NCBI GenBank assembly: GCA_018340805.1
Contig: JACMZG010001913.1
Location: forward strand, 32,930,775 to 32,994,774
DNA: 64,000 nt
From: Microvelia longipes
Taxonomy: Eukaryota; Arthropoda; Insecta; Hemiptera; Veliidae
Direction of reading: 5' to 3'
The translations under genes were made by a program, and so were the position numbers. Below, piece after piece: positions 11,700-22,099 of this stretch (the stretch's first letter is position 1; the number at the start of each line of letters is the position of its first letter). The notes beneath the pieces were generated by a model. The model ran no database searches. It was not told where the DNA came from and saw only the letters and a program-made list of their open reading frames with translations.

Positions 11700-12104
11700 C
11701 AGCATAAAATTATTCTTTTCCTAAGTGGTGCAAAGTGGTAATTTTTGATAGATGATTATTCAAAATGCACTGGACCAGTTTAAAAATATAATTACTCATT
11801 TTTTAAAACTTAATCGACTCTTTCCGTTCTTTTTAAGCTTCAAATCAATCTTTGAAATTTTACTGTTAGGTATTAAAATCATTCAGATATCCTGAGGACT
11901 AATTATTCTGGTCAGGTAGGCCAATTATTAAGCCGCGAAATTGGGATGTAGGCGCATTGGAATAAAACTTCACTTACTTGTTTATTTTAAAATAGAATCA
12001 CTTGTGCCAAATTTCAACTTAATTAATAAATAAATAAACGTTTATTAATAGGATTATTTTTAGATCTTTAGCTTTTTTAAAAAAAACGTCTACATGTGTT
12101 ATGA
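11700..12104. other. AT-rich DNA without recognised genes
   Basis: Lies between two copies of the 5S-related repeat. No supported frame and no internal structure seen. Confidence 0.45.
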
Positions 12105-12488
12105 TAAAAAACATGAACTAATGCTGATAATTAAATTTTTTGGCACATTTTTTGTTATAAAACATGTTTTTGCGTTTTATGAATTTTCGAAAATTTTCCT
12201 TACTCACTGTTGGCGGTTAATGACGTCATAAAAACATTTCCTAACAACACAACAAGAACTATAGAGTTAATTTGGTAGCAAGTCGTAGCTCTTTATCAGA
12301 AACATAGTAGGAGCTATGATAATAACAGACGCCAACACACAGAGGCATATAAACAAAAAACCACTCAAGAAGCATAAAAACGTCTGAAACGGACAATTAA
12401 AGTGTAAAATCCATTAAGTAAAAAAATATTTAGTGCAAACGCAATATTATTCTTATATACCTAAGGTATAAATGAGGAAAAAGTAAAA
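12105..12488 (-). mobile_element. 5S-related repeat, fragment lacking the 5S part
   Basis: Shares AACTAATGCTGATAATTAA, TTAATGACGTCATAAAAAC, GGAGCTATGATAATAACAGA, CTGAAACGGAC and the end AAGGTATAAATGAGGAAAAA with the complete copies. The 5S-like third is absent. Confidence 0.65.
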
Positions 12489-12707
12489 ACTAACCAAGAA
12501 ATTGATTGTTGAGCAAGAAAGCATTCATCCCCATAGAAATGAATTTGGTTTAAAAACCTCTGTGCCAGATTATTTGATAGTTTTCATTACAAATTATACA
12601 CTACAATCTTATTCTATCTATATTTAATTCAGTAATCACTTTTATTCTGTTCAGTAGTAGCCGCTAGTCTGCTACCAGCGGCAGATGTAACAAGTTGCAT
12701 CAAATAA

Positions 12708-13160
12708 ACGTTCCCATATCAAAACAAGTTAGAAGCAGGCCCGTTGCCAGGTAAAGGCCAGGAGAGCATCGGTCCCCCTGGAAAAAATGTTGCCACCTCT
12801 AATGAAGTAGTTTTTAGTGGAAGTCCCTATAGATGCGATAATATTGCCACCTATTGGATGAGTTCGCGCCCCCTAAAAGTTGTGGCTGGCTACGGGTCTG
12901 GTTCAAACTCAAGCTTTTGCTACGATGCCACTTGCCAAATTTCTGCTTTGACCAGTTGTGCAACTCTCCAGTTTGAATCAACTAGAAGCTATAGCATCTA
13001 CTTAATACCGAACACGCTATATGAGTCTGATGTTACATATATCCAATTCTCAACTCACCCAAACCCAAACCAACTTAACTTGAAATTGTGTTTGCGGAGA
13101 ATCAAGGGTCTAAACCCCTTTTACCACTCTAAAATTAAATGGAGACACATAATTTTATAG
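12708..13160 (+). CDS. Unidentified open frame of 150 codons, possibly an exon or gene remnant
   Basis: An unusually long open frame for this AT-rich DNA. It is GC-richer than its surroundings and has no ATG near its upstream end. The frame is open from 12708, begins TFPYQNKLEAGP and ends KIKWRHIIL. The first in-frame Met is in WMSSRPLKVV. It is Ser/Thr/Asn-rich, with cysteines in CYDATC and LTSCATL. No family is recognised. The upstream TTTTATTCTGTTCAG could be a splice acceptor, so it may be an exon, a decayed transposon frame, or chance. Confidence 0.25.
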   Translation, partial: TFPYQNKLEAGPLPGKGQESIGPPGKNVATSNEVVFSGSPYRCDNIATYWMSSRPLKVVAGYGSGSNSSFCYDATCQISALTSCATLQFESTRSYSIYLIPNTLYESDVTYIQFSTHPNPNQLNLKLCLRRIKGLNPFYHSKIKWRHIIL

Positions 13161-13440
13161 AGTTCTATTGCTTTTAAACAAAAAACTAACAGCCATCCGA
13201 ACAAATAGATATGTTTACCTTTTTAGGGATCAACAAAATAATTGATAAAGTCCAGGTTTCCACAGTTAATATACCGTATTTGTATTATTGATAGCAGTTG
13301 ATGTCAAAAAATACTTTCTTTGCATTCTATTAACACGTAAAGATTTACTATCACGGATCAATATTATCTAATTTAGTCACATCTTTACTACTTAATATAA
13401 AAGAAATGTAAAATCCAAACTTACATATCGATTCTAATAA
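13161..13440. other. AT-rich DNA, nothing recognised
   Basis: No frame or repeat supported. Confidence 0.45.
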
Positions 13441-13855
13441 ATCCCAAATTATTGTTCCTTGGAACTTATTTTAATTTTCCGGTATTGAAAATTTTTCAAA
13501 CCCGGTTTATAACCGCAATTTTCAAAAGCCGGTTTCGAAACAGACGATAGAAGCAAGTTTTTATTGAGACGGCACTGAGACACTGAAGACTCCAAACAGG
13601 TGTCCGACAGACTGGAGGTGGGAAGTCAGAAGAGAGGGAAGCCATAGTTGGGGAACCAAGAGTCGGGGAAGCACCAAGTCCATCCTGTTACAGGGTCACT
13701 AGGACAAGGCCGATAAACCTTCAACTTAAACTTGATTTTTCTTTGAAAAGAAATTTCTTCGAGCGGACGTCACTTCTTTAAACATTTTATAGTTCTGTCA
13801 GTGTATCTATACTGTTTAATATTAATATAAATATTACTGTTTTATATAAGTCATA
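13441..13855. other. GC-richer island of unknown origin
   Basis: 13545-13720 is purine-rich and clearly less AT-rich than its flanks (GACTGGAGGTGGGAAGTCAG, GAGGGAAGCC). The upstream part carries near-repeats AACCCGGTTTATAACCG and AAAGCCGGTTTCG. It has no long frame. It could be an untranslated or LTR part of an old element; this is not demonstrated. Confidence 0.35.
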
Positions 13856-13975
13856 GTGCGGTGATGTATGACAGCCAGCCTATGAGCATGCCACGCGGAC
13901 AATCCAGGTTCGATCCTAGACAGGATATCTTAAGATTTTTATGTGAGCTTTGAAAACCTTTAGATGTGTTGCCCT
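13856..13975 (+). mobile_element. tRNA-like SINE fragment
   Basis: 13907-13916 is a perfect Pol III B-box (GGTTCGATCC), preceded by a head region with CAGCCTATGAGCATGCC. The sequence runs on into non-tRNA DNA and lacks a foldable acceptor stem, so it reads as a tRNA-derived SINE and not a tRNA gene. No TSD was identified. Confidence 0.45.
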
Positions 13976-14084
13976 TTAATAGGGTCGTAAGGCCTTTTAC
14001 TCCTATTGCGATATCATTAAACAAAAATAGAGTAACCCTCGATAAAAGCTTATATTAAATAACAAACGTGCTTCTCCTCATAAT

Positions 14085-14299
14085 GGCCGCTTAGCGGCCC
14101 CAGTGTCGCGGCCCTGTAAACCGCTCTAAATTCCCTCGCGCATTAGTTTTTATTTTGCATAATTTGTTTTATTGTTATTTTTACAACATGGCATTTTGCC
14201 ATGTATTTAGCTAATTTTCATCATGCGAGTGGCTGCAAATTTTATCATTTTGCAGCCACCTCGCCTTGCATACTCACTTTGCGAGCCTTCTTGGCTCGC
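14085..14299. repeat. Cluster of four short perfect hairpins
   Basis: GGCCGC-TTA-GCGGCC (14085-14099), CATGGC-ATTTT-GCCATG (14187-14203), GTGGCTGCAAA and its complement (14229-14239 and 14249-14259), and GCGAGCC-TTCTT-GGCTCGC (14281-14299). None is followed by a coding frame. Function unknown. Confidence 0.6.
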
Positions 14300-14409
14300 C
14301 ATGGGACTTATTGTACTAAATTGCCAAAATACTAGGCTACCCAGAGTAGAGGTAAAGAATGTTTATCTCAACCTCCCCATAGTAAGTAATATTGATTATA
14401 AGAGGTTTA

Positions 14410-14433
14410 TTATATATATATATATATATATAT

Positions 14434-14511
<78 letters not shown>
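14410..14511. repeat. (AT)n microsatellite followed by (GTAT)n
   Basis: About 75 bp of TA dinucleotides passing into GTAT tetranucleotides. Confidence 0.9.
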
Positions 14512-14547
14512 TTTAATTATTAAAAAACACTTTTAATAACCGTTTAT

Positions 14548-14622
14548 CATTTCGCTTCCACTGTGGGAGCATCTTCAGGGATGAAGGACATCATGGAATG
14601 CTCTACAAAACTGAACTGATAA
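14548..14622 (-). repeat. Short dispersed repeat, shared with 53885-53965
   Basis: The plus strand reads CGCTTCCACTGTGGGAGC, ATCTTCAGGGATG and AATGCTCTACAAAACT, matching the copy near 53890. On the minus strand it gives CTGAAGATGCTCCCAC, then GTGGAAGCGAAA, a hairpin-plus-GAAA arrangement like a degenerate hammerhead core. Confidence 0.5.
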
Positions 14623-14730
14623 ATAAGTGATCTGTAAATTTGTTGATCGATAGAAACGTATGAGAAATTATTTAAATAATAATTGCAATCATCAATAGCT
14701 TTTACTTTAGATGTTCCAGGATATTCTGAA

Positions 14731-15185
14731 AATATATTTACGTCCCTAAGGACGTAAAACACATAGTTACGTCCCTAGAGACGTAAAATACATATTTACA
14801 TCTCTAGAGACTTAAAACACATATTTACATCCCTAGAGACGTAAAACACATATTTACATCTCTAGAGACGTTTTTTTTTCTTTTTCTGGCAAAATTTTTC
14901 TTGCGGGAAAAATGTTCTCTCACTAAAAAAGTGAGAGAAATGCATTTACGCACGAAGACAGCGGTCTGTCAACAGTGTTGGACTCAGGGTCTGCCTCATA
15001 CCAACTAAAACTCACTCCGCGAAACCCCTTGAACCTAGCCTGGAACCGTTATTCACATTACTTCAGGCTAGGTCTTATCTCGAGCCTTCCGGCTCCCTCC
15101 CATGTTACCCCCTTCTATCTCTAGAGACGTAATACACATATACGTCCCTAGGGACATAAAACGCACATTTACGCCCCTATGAACG
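14731..15185. repeat. 29-bp tandem array with a palindromic core, split by a retroposon
   Basis: Units read ACGTCCCTAGAGACGTAA, then AACACATATTT, and the TCCCTAGGGA-type centre is self-complementary. Five units precede 14870 and about two follow 15117. Spacers between palindromes are constant, so this is a simple satellite and not a CRISPR array. Confidence 0.85.
14871..15116 (-). mobile_element. Poly-A retroposon (SINE or truncated LINE end) inserted in the 29-bp array
   Basis: The plus strand begins with a T-run, which is a poly-A tail on the minus strand. Array sequence ATCTCTAGAGACG stands on both sides (14858-14870 and 15117-15129), compatible with a 13-bp TSD. On the minus strand it starts AGAAGGGGGTAACATGGG, followed by self-complementary GAGCCGGAAGGCTC, and ends near TCTCACTTTTTTAGTGAGA before the tail. 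No frame. The source family is not identified. Confidence 0.6.
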
Positions 15186-15879
15186 AAATAATTCTAACAT
15201 CAATTTAAATCTCCCTGATTCTAAACTATAGACAGAGCATTGCCTGTGTAGAACGTCAGCAACCCTTCTTGCCAATGCAGGTACATCTATGACAACTTTA
15301 AAAAGGCATGGCAATCAAGTGCAGTGGCTTTATAGAGTCATCTATGCCGAGTAAAATTTAAGTCACCGAACAAATTCAAAATAATGTAAGGAATGAAAAA
15401 GAGAATGTGTACAAAAAAATGAAAACCCTCTACCTTCAATCGTTATTAACAACCCTTCAACTTGTAACTTCTCATTTCCATCATCAAATATTTTTAAAAA
15501 TTGATAAGAAATATATTTCACTTATTATCTAAGTCATAAGTAAAATTTAATACAAAACAGGGATCGAAGACTTTCAGCTCTCGTATTGTCTCCCTTAATT
15601 TTAGTACATTTTAGTTATAAACTATTTCATTTACTTACGGCTAAAAATTAAACATAAGAATATTATATATTAAAATGTTGTGTTTAATTTTTATTGTTTA
15701 CTATAAATTATTAAATTAAAATAAGAAACGTATGACTTAATGCAAACAAAAAGAAAAGGGTTTTTAAATACTTACTAAGAGATTTTAGAGGCAGCAAATA
15801 TTGCTTTAAAGTTGTTGCAACACTCACAATGGTCAGGCAGAGTTGGTGTTGTAATTTGTTAATCTTAACAATTATTTCG
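15186..15879. other. AT-rich DNA, nothing recognised
   Basis: No supported frame or repeat. Lies between the 29-bp array and the nested element block. Confidence 0.45.
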
Positions 15880-16484
15880 TCAACACGAGGTGTTAAACAC
15901 TGGGTAGAACGCAGGTCGAATTCTCAGCACTGATTTTACTTCGTGTAGACGAGGGTTCAACACCGATAATTTGTTGGTTGAATCCCGACAATGTGTCGTG
16001 TAGACACTTATCGTTTAGTAAAAACATTAAATGGTTGGTTACAAAACGCGCACAAAATAAGGAAAGAATAATTCACGTTTTTAGAAATAGAGAATAATTC
16101 ACGAATAGAAAACAGAAACGAATAATTGCATATCATGTTGATTTTGAAGAATGGCCAACCTACACAAACAAATATCCCTCAGAAACATTAATCTTTATTT
16201 AGATTCAAGTTATTTTTTAAAATAATTTTACTGATAAACATCTTTATTAGTTCTATTTTATAGATACACTACGGTTTTTACTGTTCAGTTTTTTTTTTGT
16301 ATTTTTAAAACAATTTTTGGTTTATTAAATTAATTTTATTTTGCAATGTTTGCCAATACTTATTAAGTAATAAAAATATGTGTTTGAGAACAGGCTACAT
16401 TTAAATAAAACCAGAAACAAATTTTGAAGGATGCAATGGAATAACCAGTGAGAAAAGGTTAAATCTTTTAATTACAGTATAGGT

Positions 16485-17384
16485 CATATAGAGATATACT
16501 GAAGGGGGTATAGCATATCTAAATACATTGAGATGCCTAAAACATCATTTTGGAGCTCTGTGTAACCTCATTGAAACCTCCTTCAAGAGAGAGAGAGAGA
16601 CTTAGAATAATACTATATATAGAAGGAGCACTACTGATAACACGAAAGTCGGTTCACTGGTGCAACTAAGTAATGCTGCCACCCTAACAATATACAATTT
16701 TCTAAAAAAAAGTTGGCAATACTTCCGGTTGCTAAATTATTATGTTCTATTATTAATTAATGATTGATTATTCATAAAATACTAATATAAATATCGGTGC
16801 ATTACAATATTAAAAGCATTTTAAATTGTAGTTTAACGTATTTATTAAAATTATATATAAAAAGTAGTCCTCGTCAACTAAATGTAGATTCTTGTATTCC
16901 GCCACCCTTTTGCCATCTAAGACCGGTTTTATTAAATACTCAGCAGGTGTTTTAAGTTACTATATTTGTTCTTTCGATCTTTCTTCATTAATAGATACTT
17001 ATGACAAATATTTAAAATAATGTTTTGTTGTCAGGTTGGCAGCATTACTTAGTTGCACCAGTCAACCGGCTTTCGTGTTATCAGTGGAATTACATTGTGT
17101 TTACGGCCCTGTGCTCCTTCTATATATAGTATTATTCTAAGGAGAGAGAGAATTAAGGTTATAATTAATAAATTTACTTCGGTTTTCCGCGCATTGATTG
17201 TGTTTTAATTCGTACTTTTAACATTTTACTATATAAGTTATTGTAATTTTGTACTGATTATTTGATAATATTTATAAGTGAAGGTGGCCAGGTTACTTTT
17301 TCGATGTTTCAAAATTTAACCTATAGGTATAAATTTAACTATAGAGATATTATTACTAGAGGGGCCTAGTAATAATATCTCTAT
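16485..17384. mobile_element. MULE-like MITE (copy 1), interrupted
   Basis: Flanked by the exact 9-bp duplication AGTATAGGT (16476-16484 and 17385-17393). The ends read ATAGAGATATAC and ATATCTCTAT. Excluding a 541-bp insertion with its 8-bp duplication, it is about 350 bp and matches 41635-41946. The right end contains a 48-bp near-perfect hairpin (17339-17386). A TSD of 9-10 bp is typical of Mutator-like elements; the class is inferred from this alone. Confidence 0.65.
16601..17141. mobile_element. 541-bp TIR element with 8-bp TSD (copy 1)
   Basis: The terminal inverted repeat CTTAGAATAATACTATATAT continues as AGAAGGAGCAC and, after an indel, ACACGAAAGCCGG and GGTGCAACTAAGTAATGC. The 8-bp duplication GAGAGAGA is at 16593-16600 and 17142-17149. 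Copy 2 lies at 29951-30492. No transposase frame. An 8-bp TSD fits hAT or P-type transposases, although the ends do not resemble the usual hAT CAGNG start. Confidence 0.8.
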
Positions 17385-17386
17385 AG
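17339..17386. repeat. Perfect 20-bp-arm hairpin
   Basis: CTATAGAGATATTATTACTA, an 8-nt loop GAGGGGCC, then the exact reverse complement of the arm. It forms the right end of the MULE-like element. Confidence 0.85.
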
Positions 17387-17480
17387 TATAGGTGTTGAAT
17401 TCCTACCGTTTAAACGGAGTTCAACCCCAAAAACAATTGTAGGTGTCCAACCCAGTGTTCAATACCTCGCATAAACGAGG

Positions 17481-18849
17481 TAAATATTTCTGTTAATTTT
17501 TTTAGTACTATTCTGACTTCTTATATTTTATAGCAAAATTAATTTACCTTGTTTTACAGTTTTAGTACTTCTTTACACTTTATTTGTTCTTTAAACAAAA
17601 TAAATCAACAAATAATGAAACAAGTGACAAAACCAACAACAAAAATCTGACGATTTATAAACAGCTAGTAAAAAAGTAAAAAAATGCTATGAATATCAGT
17701 GTTGCCAAAATTTTATGTAAAATTATATTTATTAGCTATTTTATAAAAATTTTAATGCCTAATAATATATCGTAGTTTAAATAATAATAGATAGAAAATA
17801 TTATTGTAAACAATAATCATGTTTACCTCACAAAAAACACCGAAATTAACTCATTAACTAGCAACATAATAACCTGAACTCATTATGCAATTCATTCATT
17901 TCTCCTTCTATGATGTTTTAACTTTTTTACCATTATATGTTATGTACCATAACTTCCTGGGAGGTTGAGTATTATCAAGCAAATTTCCCGTACTATTTTT
18001 AAATATTTTGTCGACAGTGCTGGTAAAATGACATTTTGCAGCTTAAAAACAGTTCAGTAATGACTCATTTTGCAGCCGTAAGTAGATGAGAATTTTTTAT
18101 CTTCTATATTTCCACCTGAAATTCTAGCATTTTTTTAATAATTTTTCGGAACTTAATAGATATTTTTTCTAGTATATATCTATATACTAGAAAAGAAGAT
18201 AATCTTACAACATTATTTTTTGCATCATATTTGAATTTATGAGTCATCTGCGTATCTTTCTTCGATTTAATCTAAAATTCCCTTTGCTGTATTACATGTT
18301 AATATAATGATATTTCACTAAAGCAGCACAACACTTTTAAGTAGAAAATACTATAATTACTTAAATACAGTATCATTTACCAGTAACGAGTGACAGATGC
18401 ATGAGTTATGACTATGAACTGTCAATACTCTTGCAGTGTATGACTTGTGAGAGACAGTATAGTGAAGAGAAATCTTCACTCTCACAATACCATGATGTAC
18501 CACGACAATGTGAGAAGTACAGATTAGATGTTGTGTCATTCGGGAAGTATCGTCTCAAAGGTCGCAGAGCCTTGTCATGGAAATTTGTTTAAATACACGG
18601 AGAATAGAACTTTATGTAATCAAATATTGCTTTGATCAAGTCCTCACTTATATTTTTCTTCCTCTCTTTTATAGTTTTTTTCTTTTATCCAAGGCGAAGT
18701 CTAAGGGAAAAATAAGAAAGTATAGTAACATCCCTATACCGACAAGAAAAGTGTTTATTTTGCCCTCCAGTAGACAACTGCACTAATGCTCAAAAATTGG
18801 CAGCCCTGACTGATAATTTGATTAAAAAAAAGAGTTGTGGAGTGTTGTG
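17481..18849. other. AT-rich DNA without supported genes
   Basis: Short open frames occur around 18357-18786 but have no recognisable domain and overlap on both strands. Palindromic ATATCTATATACTAG lies near 18177. Nothing else is supported. Confidence 0.45.
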
Positions 18850-19083
18850 GATAAGGAAAAATAAAAAGCAAGTCTCTCCGCTAATGTTTAAGTATAATGA
18901 CAAAGCCAGCCTTTAGACTTGACAGTCCATCATCAGTGCCAGCGAGATGCGAAGAAAGTGTTAAGAAACAGAACTTTCTTCGCATCTCGCCGGCACTGAT
19001 GATGGACTGTCAAGTCTGAAACCTGGATTTGTCATTATACTTAAAAATCAGTGGAGACTCTTGTTTTTTTTGTTTTTCCTGAT
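18850..19083. mobile_element. Foldback MITE, ~105-bp arms with a hammerhead-like core
   Basis: 18850-18958 and 18975-19083 are inverted repeats with a ~15-nt loop. The central 70 bp of each arm is almost identical (ACTGATGATGGACTGTCAAG, CATTATACTTAAA). On the plus strand the right arm reads CTGATGATGGACTGTCAAGT followed by CTGAAACC. This is CUGAUGA, a 5-bp stem (GGACU/AGUCU), then GAAA, the core order of hammerhead ribozymes. No TSD was recognised. Confidence 0.65.
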
Positions 19084-20330
19084 AATTAGATTGGCTAAAA
19101 TTTCTTTGTTTACCTGACAAAACCAAAACTTTATTATTATATGAAATTGGGATCATTGATGAGGGTGGTGGGGTAGTTTATTTGTAAGGAGGACTCACAG
19201 ATAATATAATATAATATAAATAATACAGATAATATAATATACCATAGTATATTATATGTATAAATTGTATATTAAAATTGGTAGTTAGTTCTGATTATAA
19301 TCAGCAATAGTTCTGATTTTATCAATTGACATATATAACATTATCAAAACAAATGACGTTTTTCGACAAATACATTTTGAAATTCGCTTATACGTGATAG
19401 TATGCCCCTTACAAGCATTTGTCATGTAATATGACAAACTGATTTAGGAAAACACCGGGTGGCTAAAGATTTCACGTCATATCTCAGCTGAAAAGCAATC
19501 CCGTATAAAACCGGTCATGAAAGTACATTATTTCAGTGTGTACCTTGGATACATTATGAAAATTAAAAAAGAAAAAATAAAACATTGATTATGTACGAAA
19601 AATAACATCTGATAAGTGGTGTCCGTTTTTGTCCACACACTCCTGTAGACTGTGTAGACAAAATATTTATTGTATATGTATATCATTTTCTTTTATGCAT
19701 GGTAGAGGTTTTGATGGCCATATTTGTTTAAATTTTAATTGTTTTATGTTTGTTAAATAAGTAGATTAATGTTGTGTAACTTCGTTTTGTAACTTGTATA
19801 GTAACTTTGTATACTAATGATTTTTAAAATAATATTTATAATATAGATTATAATTAATTGTACGTTTTATAAATAGGTAAAAATTGCAAGCAAAAAGTAA
19901 ATTTTATTATATTTTATAATACATAATTTTAGAAAGTATATAGAATGAATATTCACTGTACCTTTACTAATACTCCCCCTCACGACACAAGGCTGCGAGC
20001 CTTCTTGTAAGGGGTAAATTTTTAACATTATATTATATTATATATTGTATTATTGAAATTATAAATAAAATAAAATAAAAAAAATATATTTTATTTTTCT
20101 ATACATGAAAAATATATTTAGGTAGATATTTTTTTTAATACGTAAAATATATTGCTCTCTAGGAGCTCATTAGGTCCTAGCTTAGATTATTAGGCCCCTT
20201 AGACTCTGATAATAATTATAGCACATAATTATAATAAATACAAATATATTGTAAGTAAATGAATAATTAACTTGTTAATTAATATTGTTTTAAGTTTTCA
20301 GTATTATTATTTAATGTTGTTGGCTTAGGC
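19084..20330. other. AT-rich DNA including a third copy of a dispersed repeat
   Basis: 19310-19470 matches the repeat at 1110 and 9115 (ATGACGTTTTTCGACAAATA, AATTCGCTTATACGTG, ATATGACAAACTGATTTAGG) and is the uninterrupted version of the insertion site at 1231-3023. The remainder is AT-rich without supported frames. Confidence 0.5.
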
Positions 20331-20577
20331 TCCAAAGATAGCTGCCGCACTCGCCATCAATGGCCAGTCTGCCCCTGAACGTATTCAACGCATTTGAATG
20401 TTTAGGTCTTCAATTAGTAGTCACGTCATGTGAATAATGAATCCATTGTTTCGCTTTTATTGTAGAAGACATCTTAGGAATGTAAAATATCATAGATTCA
20501 AATTCAACACTTTGCAAAATCGAAACCCAAATAACAATAATCGCGTAAGCAGTTGAAGGAATTTGTTGTCATTTCTA

Positions 20578-21504
20578 TAGTACGACACACGGCTAAAATC
20601 AATTGACACCCCGCCAAAATCTCAATGCTTTCAACCCTCATTTTTAAATAAAAAAATTCCTTCTTTATAGTAACAAAAAAAAATCCCTACTCTGGTAACA
20701 CTGAAAGTCAGGTTATGTTTTGAATTTTATGATTTGTTTTTACTTGATATCGTATTTTTTATTTTTAAAAATTTATTTATTTACTTTTTAAGTAGGAATA
20801 TCGTTGTATCTAATAAATTTACCTAAGTGTTGCATTAAATTTGTTCGGGAAGTATGAATTAAGTGAAGTTAAAGTTTTTGATTACGCAGTGCAATGGATC
20901 ATAATAGTTCTATGATAAAAGTTTGACGTTTTTAATAAATCGTCAGCTATAATTACTTTTTTCCAAAATAAACTGCTTTTTTTGTGTCATGTTTGTAAAA
21001 TTGAATGCGTATTGTTTCATATTATAAAAATAATATGACACAATATGCATTCATGACTTAAAAAGTCAAGAATGTCATCTATTGAAAGACACTGGCATTT
21101 TCGAAAAAAAAATGCTGTCTTTTGGTTGACAGACCCAGACCCTGCGCTGTACTCTAATAGCAAGAAATGCTTGAAGAATACATCAATGTCCATGCGTCAA
21201 ATATAGGCACTCAGATCATATTACAACTCTGCTATAATTGGATGAATTAAACAGATTGGAATGGAACGAAACGAACTCGAACAGATAAATATGCACAATG
21301 AGGGAAATAAAAGCGACGCGAGGTTACAAATATTTACAACCAGTGTTGCCTTTTTATGATTTTATTTACGAAAAAGGTATTTTTTTATACCGAGGTTGGC
21401 ATAAAGTGGAGGGGGAAAGAGCGGGGTCGGTCTGAGCCAATAGAATTCTTTCCCTCACAGATTTTTGGCGGGGTGTCAATTGATTTTAGCCGTGTGTCGT
21501 ATTA
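20578..21504. mobile_element. TIR DNA element with TA target duplication (copy 2, uninterrupted)
   Basis: 927 bp, flanked by TA (20576-20577 and 21505-21506), with the ~45-bp inverted ends TAGTACGACACACGGC...CACCCCGCC. It is collinear with copy 1 at 1233-3021 apart from that copy's nested foldback element. No transposase frame. This is the reference copy for the family in the window. Confidence 0.85.
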
Positions 21505-21509
21505 TAAGT

Positions 21510-22099
21510 AATTTAATTTCTCCTTCAAGAAAGGTTTGAGAAAGTAAAACCAACATAATAATAACACGAAGATTAAAAAATATTTCCTAATGCCTAAAGA
21601 AGAAGATTTAAGAAATTATTTTTAAAGTTACTTAACCTTTATTTCAAAAGGATTTGAAATTCGTCATTATACTGTGTAAGTACATTTCAATAACTTATGG
21701 GTAATAATTTCTTTTAATATTTTCTTCTGTAAAGACTTTTTATATATTTTAGACCATTATTAGACAGACTTGCATAACGTTTTAACCCATAGTGAGATTT
21801 AAAACATTTTCGCCGCAAGGAATGATTAAGTAATGCACATATATCAAGGTTTTCGTCGCGTATATGTTTATTATTAATGTACACATGTGCAATTATTTTC
21901 CATATTTTATGGTAAAAAGTTACTAGTGGCAATCTGATAATTAATTTATTGTCAGATTTTGTCTGCAATTATCAAGGTGAATGATGCAGTATTTTATCTA
22001 ACCATCGGCTGTAAATTTTTATTGCACCATCGCAAAAATGAACTATTAGGTTTAAATTTAACTCTAACTTACTGTTGAACTCGGATCGTCGGTAAGTTT
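21510..22099. other. AT-rich DNA, nothing supported
   Basis: An 84-codon minus-strand frame (21968-21714) was considered but has no recognisable domain or splice context. No repeats recognised. Confidence 0.4.

Larger units (their letters stand above)
15880..17480. mobile_element. Outer degraded TIR element of a three-level nest
   Basis: 15880-15980 and the complement of 17393-17480 align along about 90 bp. Shared marks are CGAGGTGTTAAACACTGGGT, then GTTCAACACC and palindromes such as CCGTTTAAACGG and the pair CCTCG/CGAGG. The interior is filled by the MULE-like element at 16485-17384. No frame is supported. Boundaries and class are uncertain. Confidence 0.4.

Noticed and set aside
13856..13930. 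Possible functional tRNA gene
   Set aside because: The B-box is perfect but no acceptor stem or anticodon arm can be drawn, and the sequence continues like a SINE.
14731..14870. CRISPR-like layout of 29-bp palindromic repeats
   Set aside because: The sequence between palindromes is the same in every unit, and the genome is animal. It is a simple tandem array.
20331..20400. Short GC-richer stretch that translates as KIAAALAINGQSAPERIQRI
   Set aside because: About 24 codons without splice sites or a recognised family. Too short to call a gene fragment.
21714..21968. 84-codon minus-strand frame
   Set aside because: Lys/Ile/Leu-rich composition expected from AT-rich DNA, with no recognisable domain, promoter or splice context. 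It cannot be excluded without expression data.
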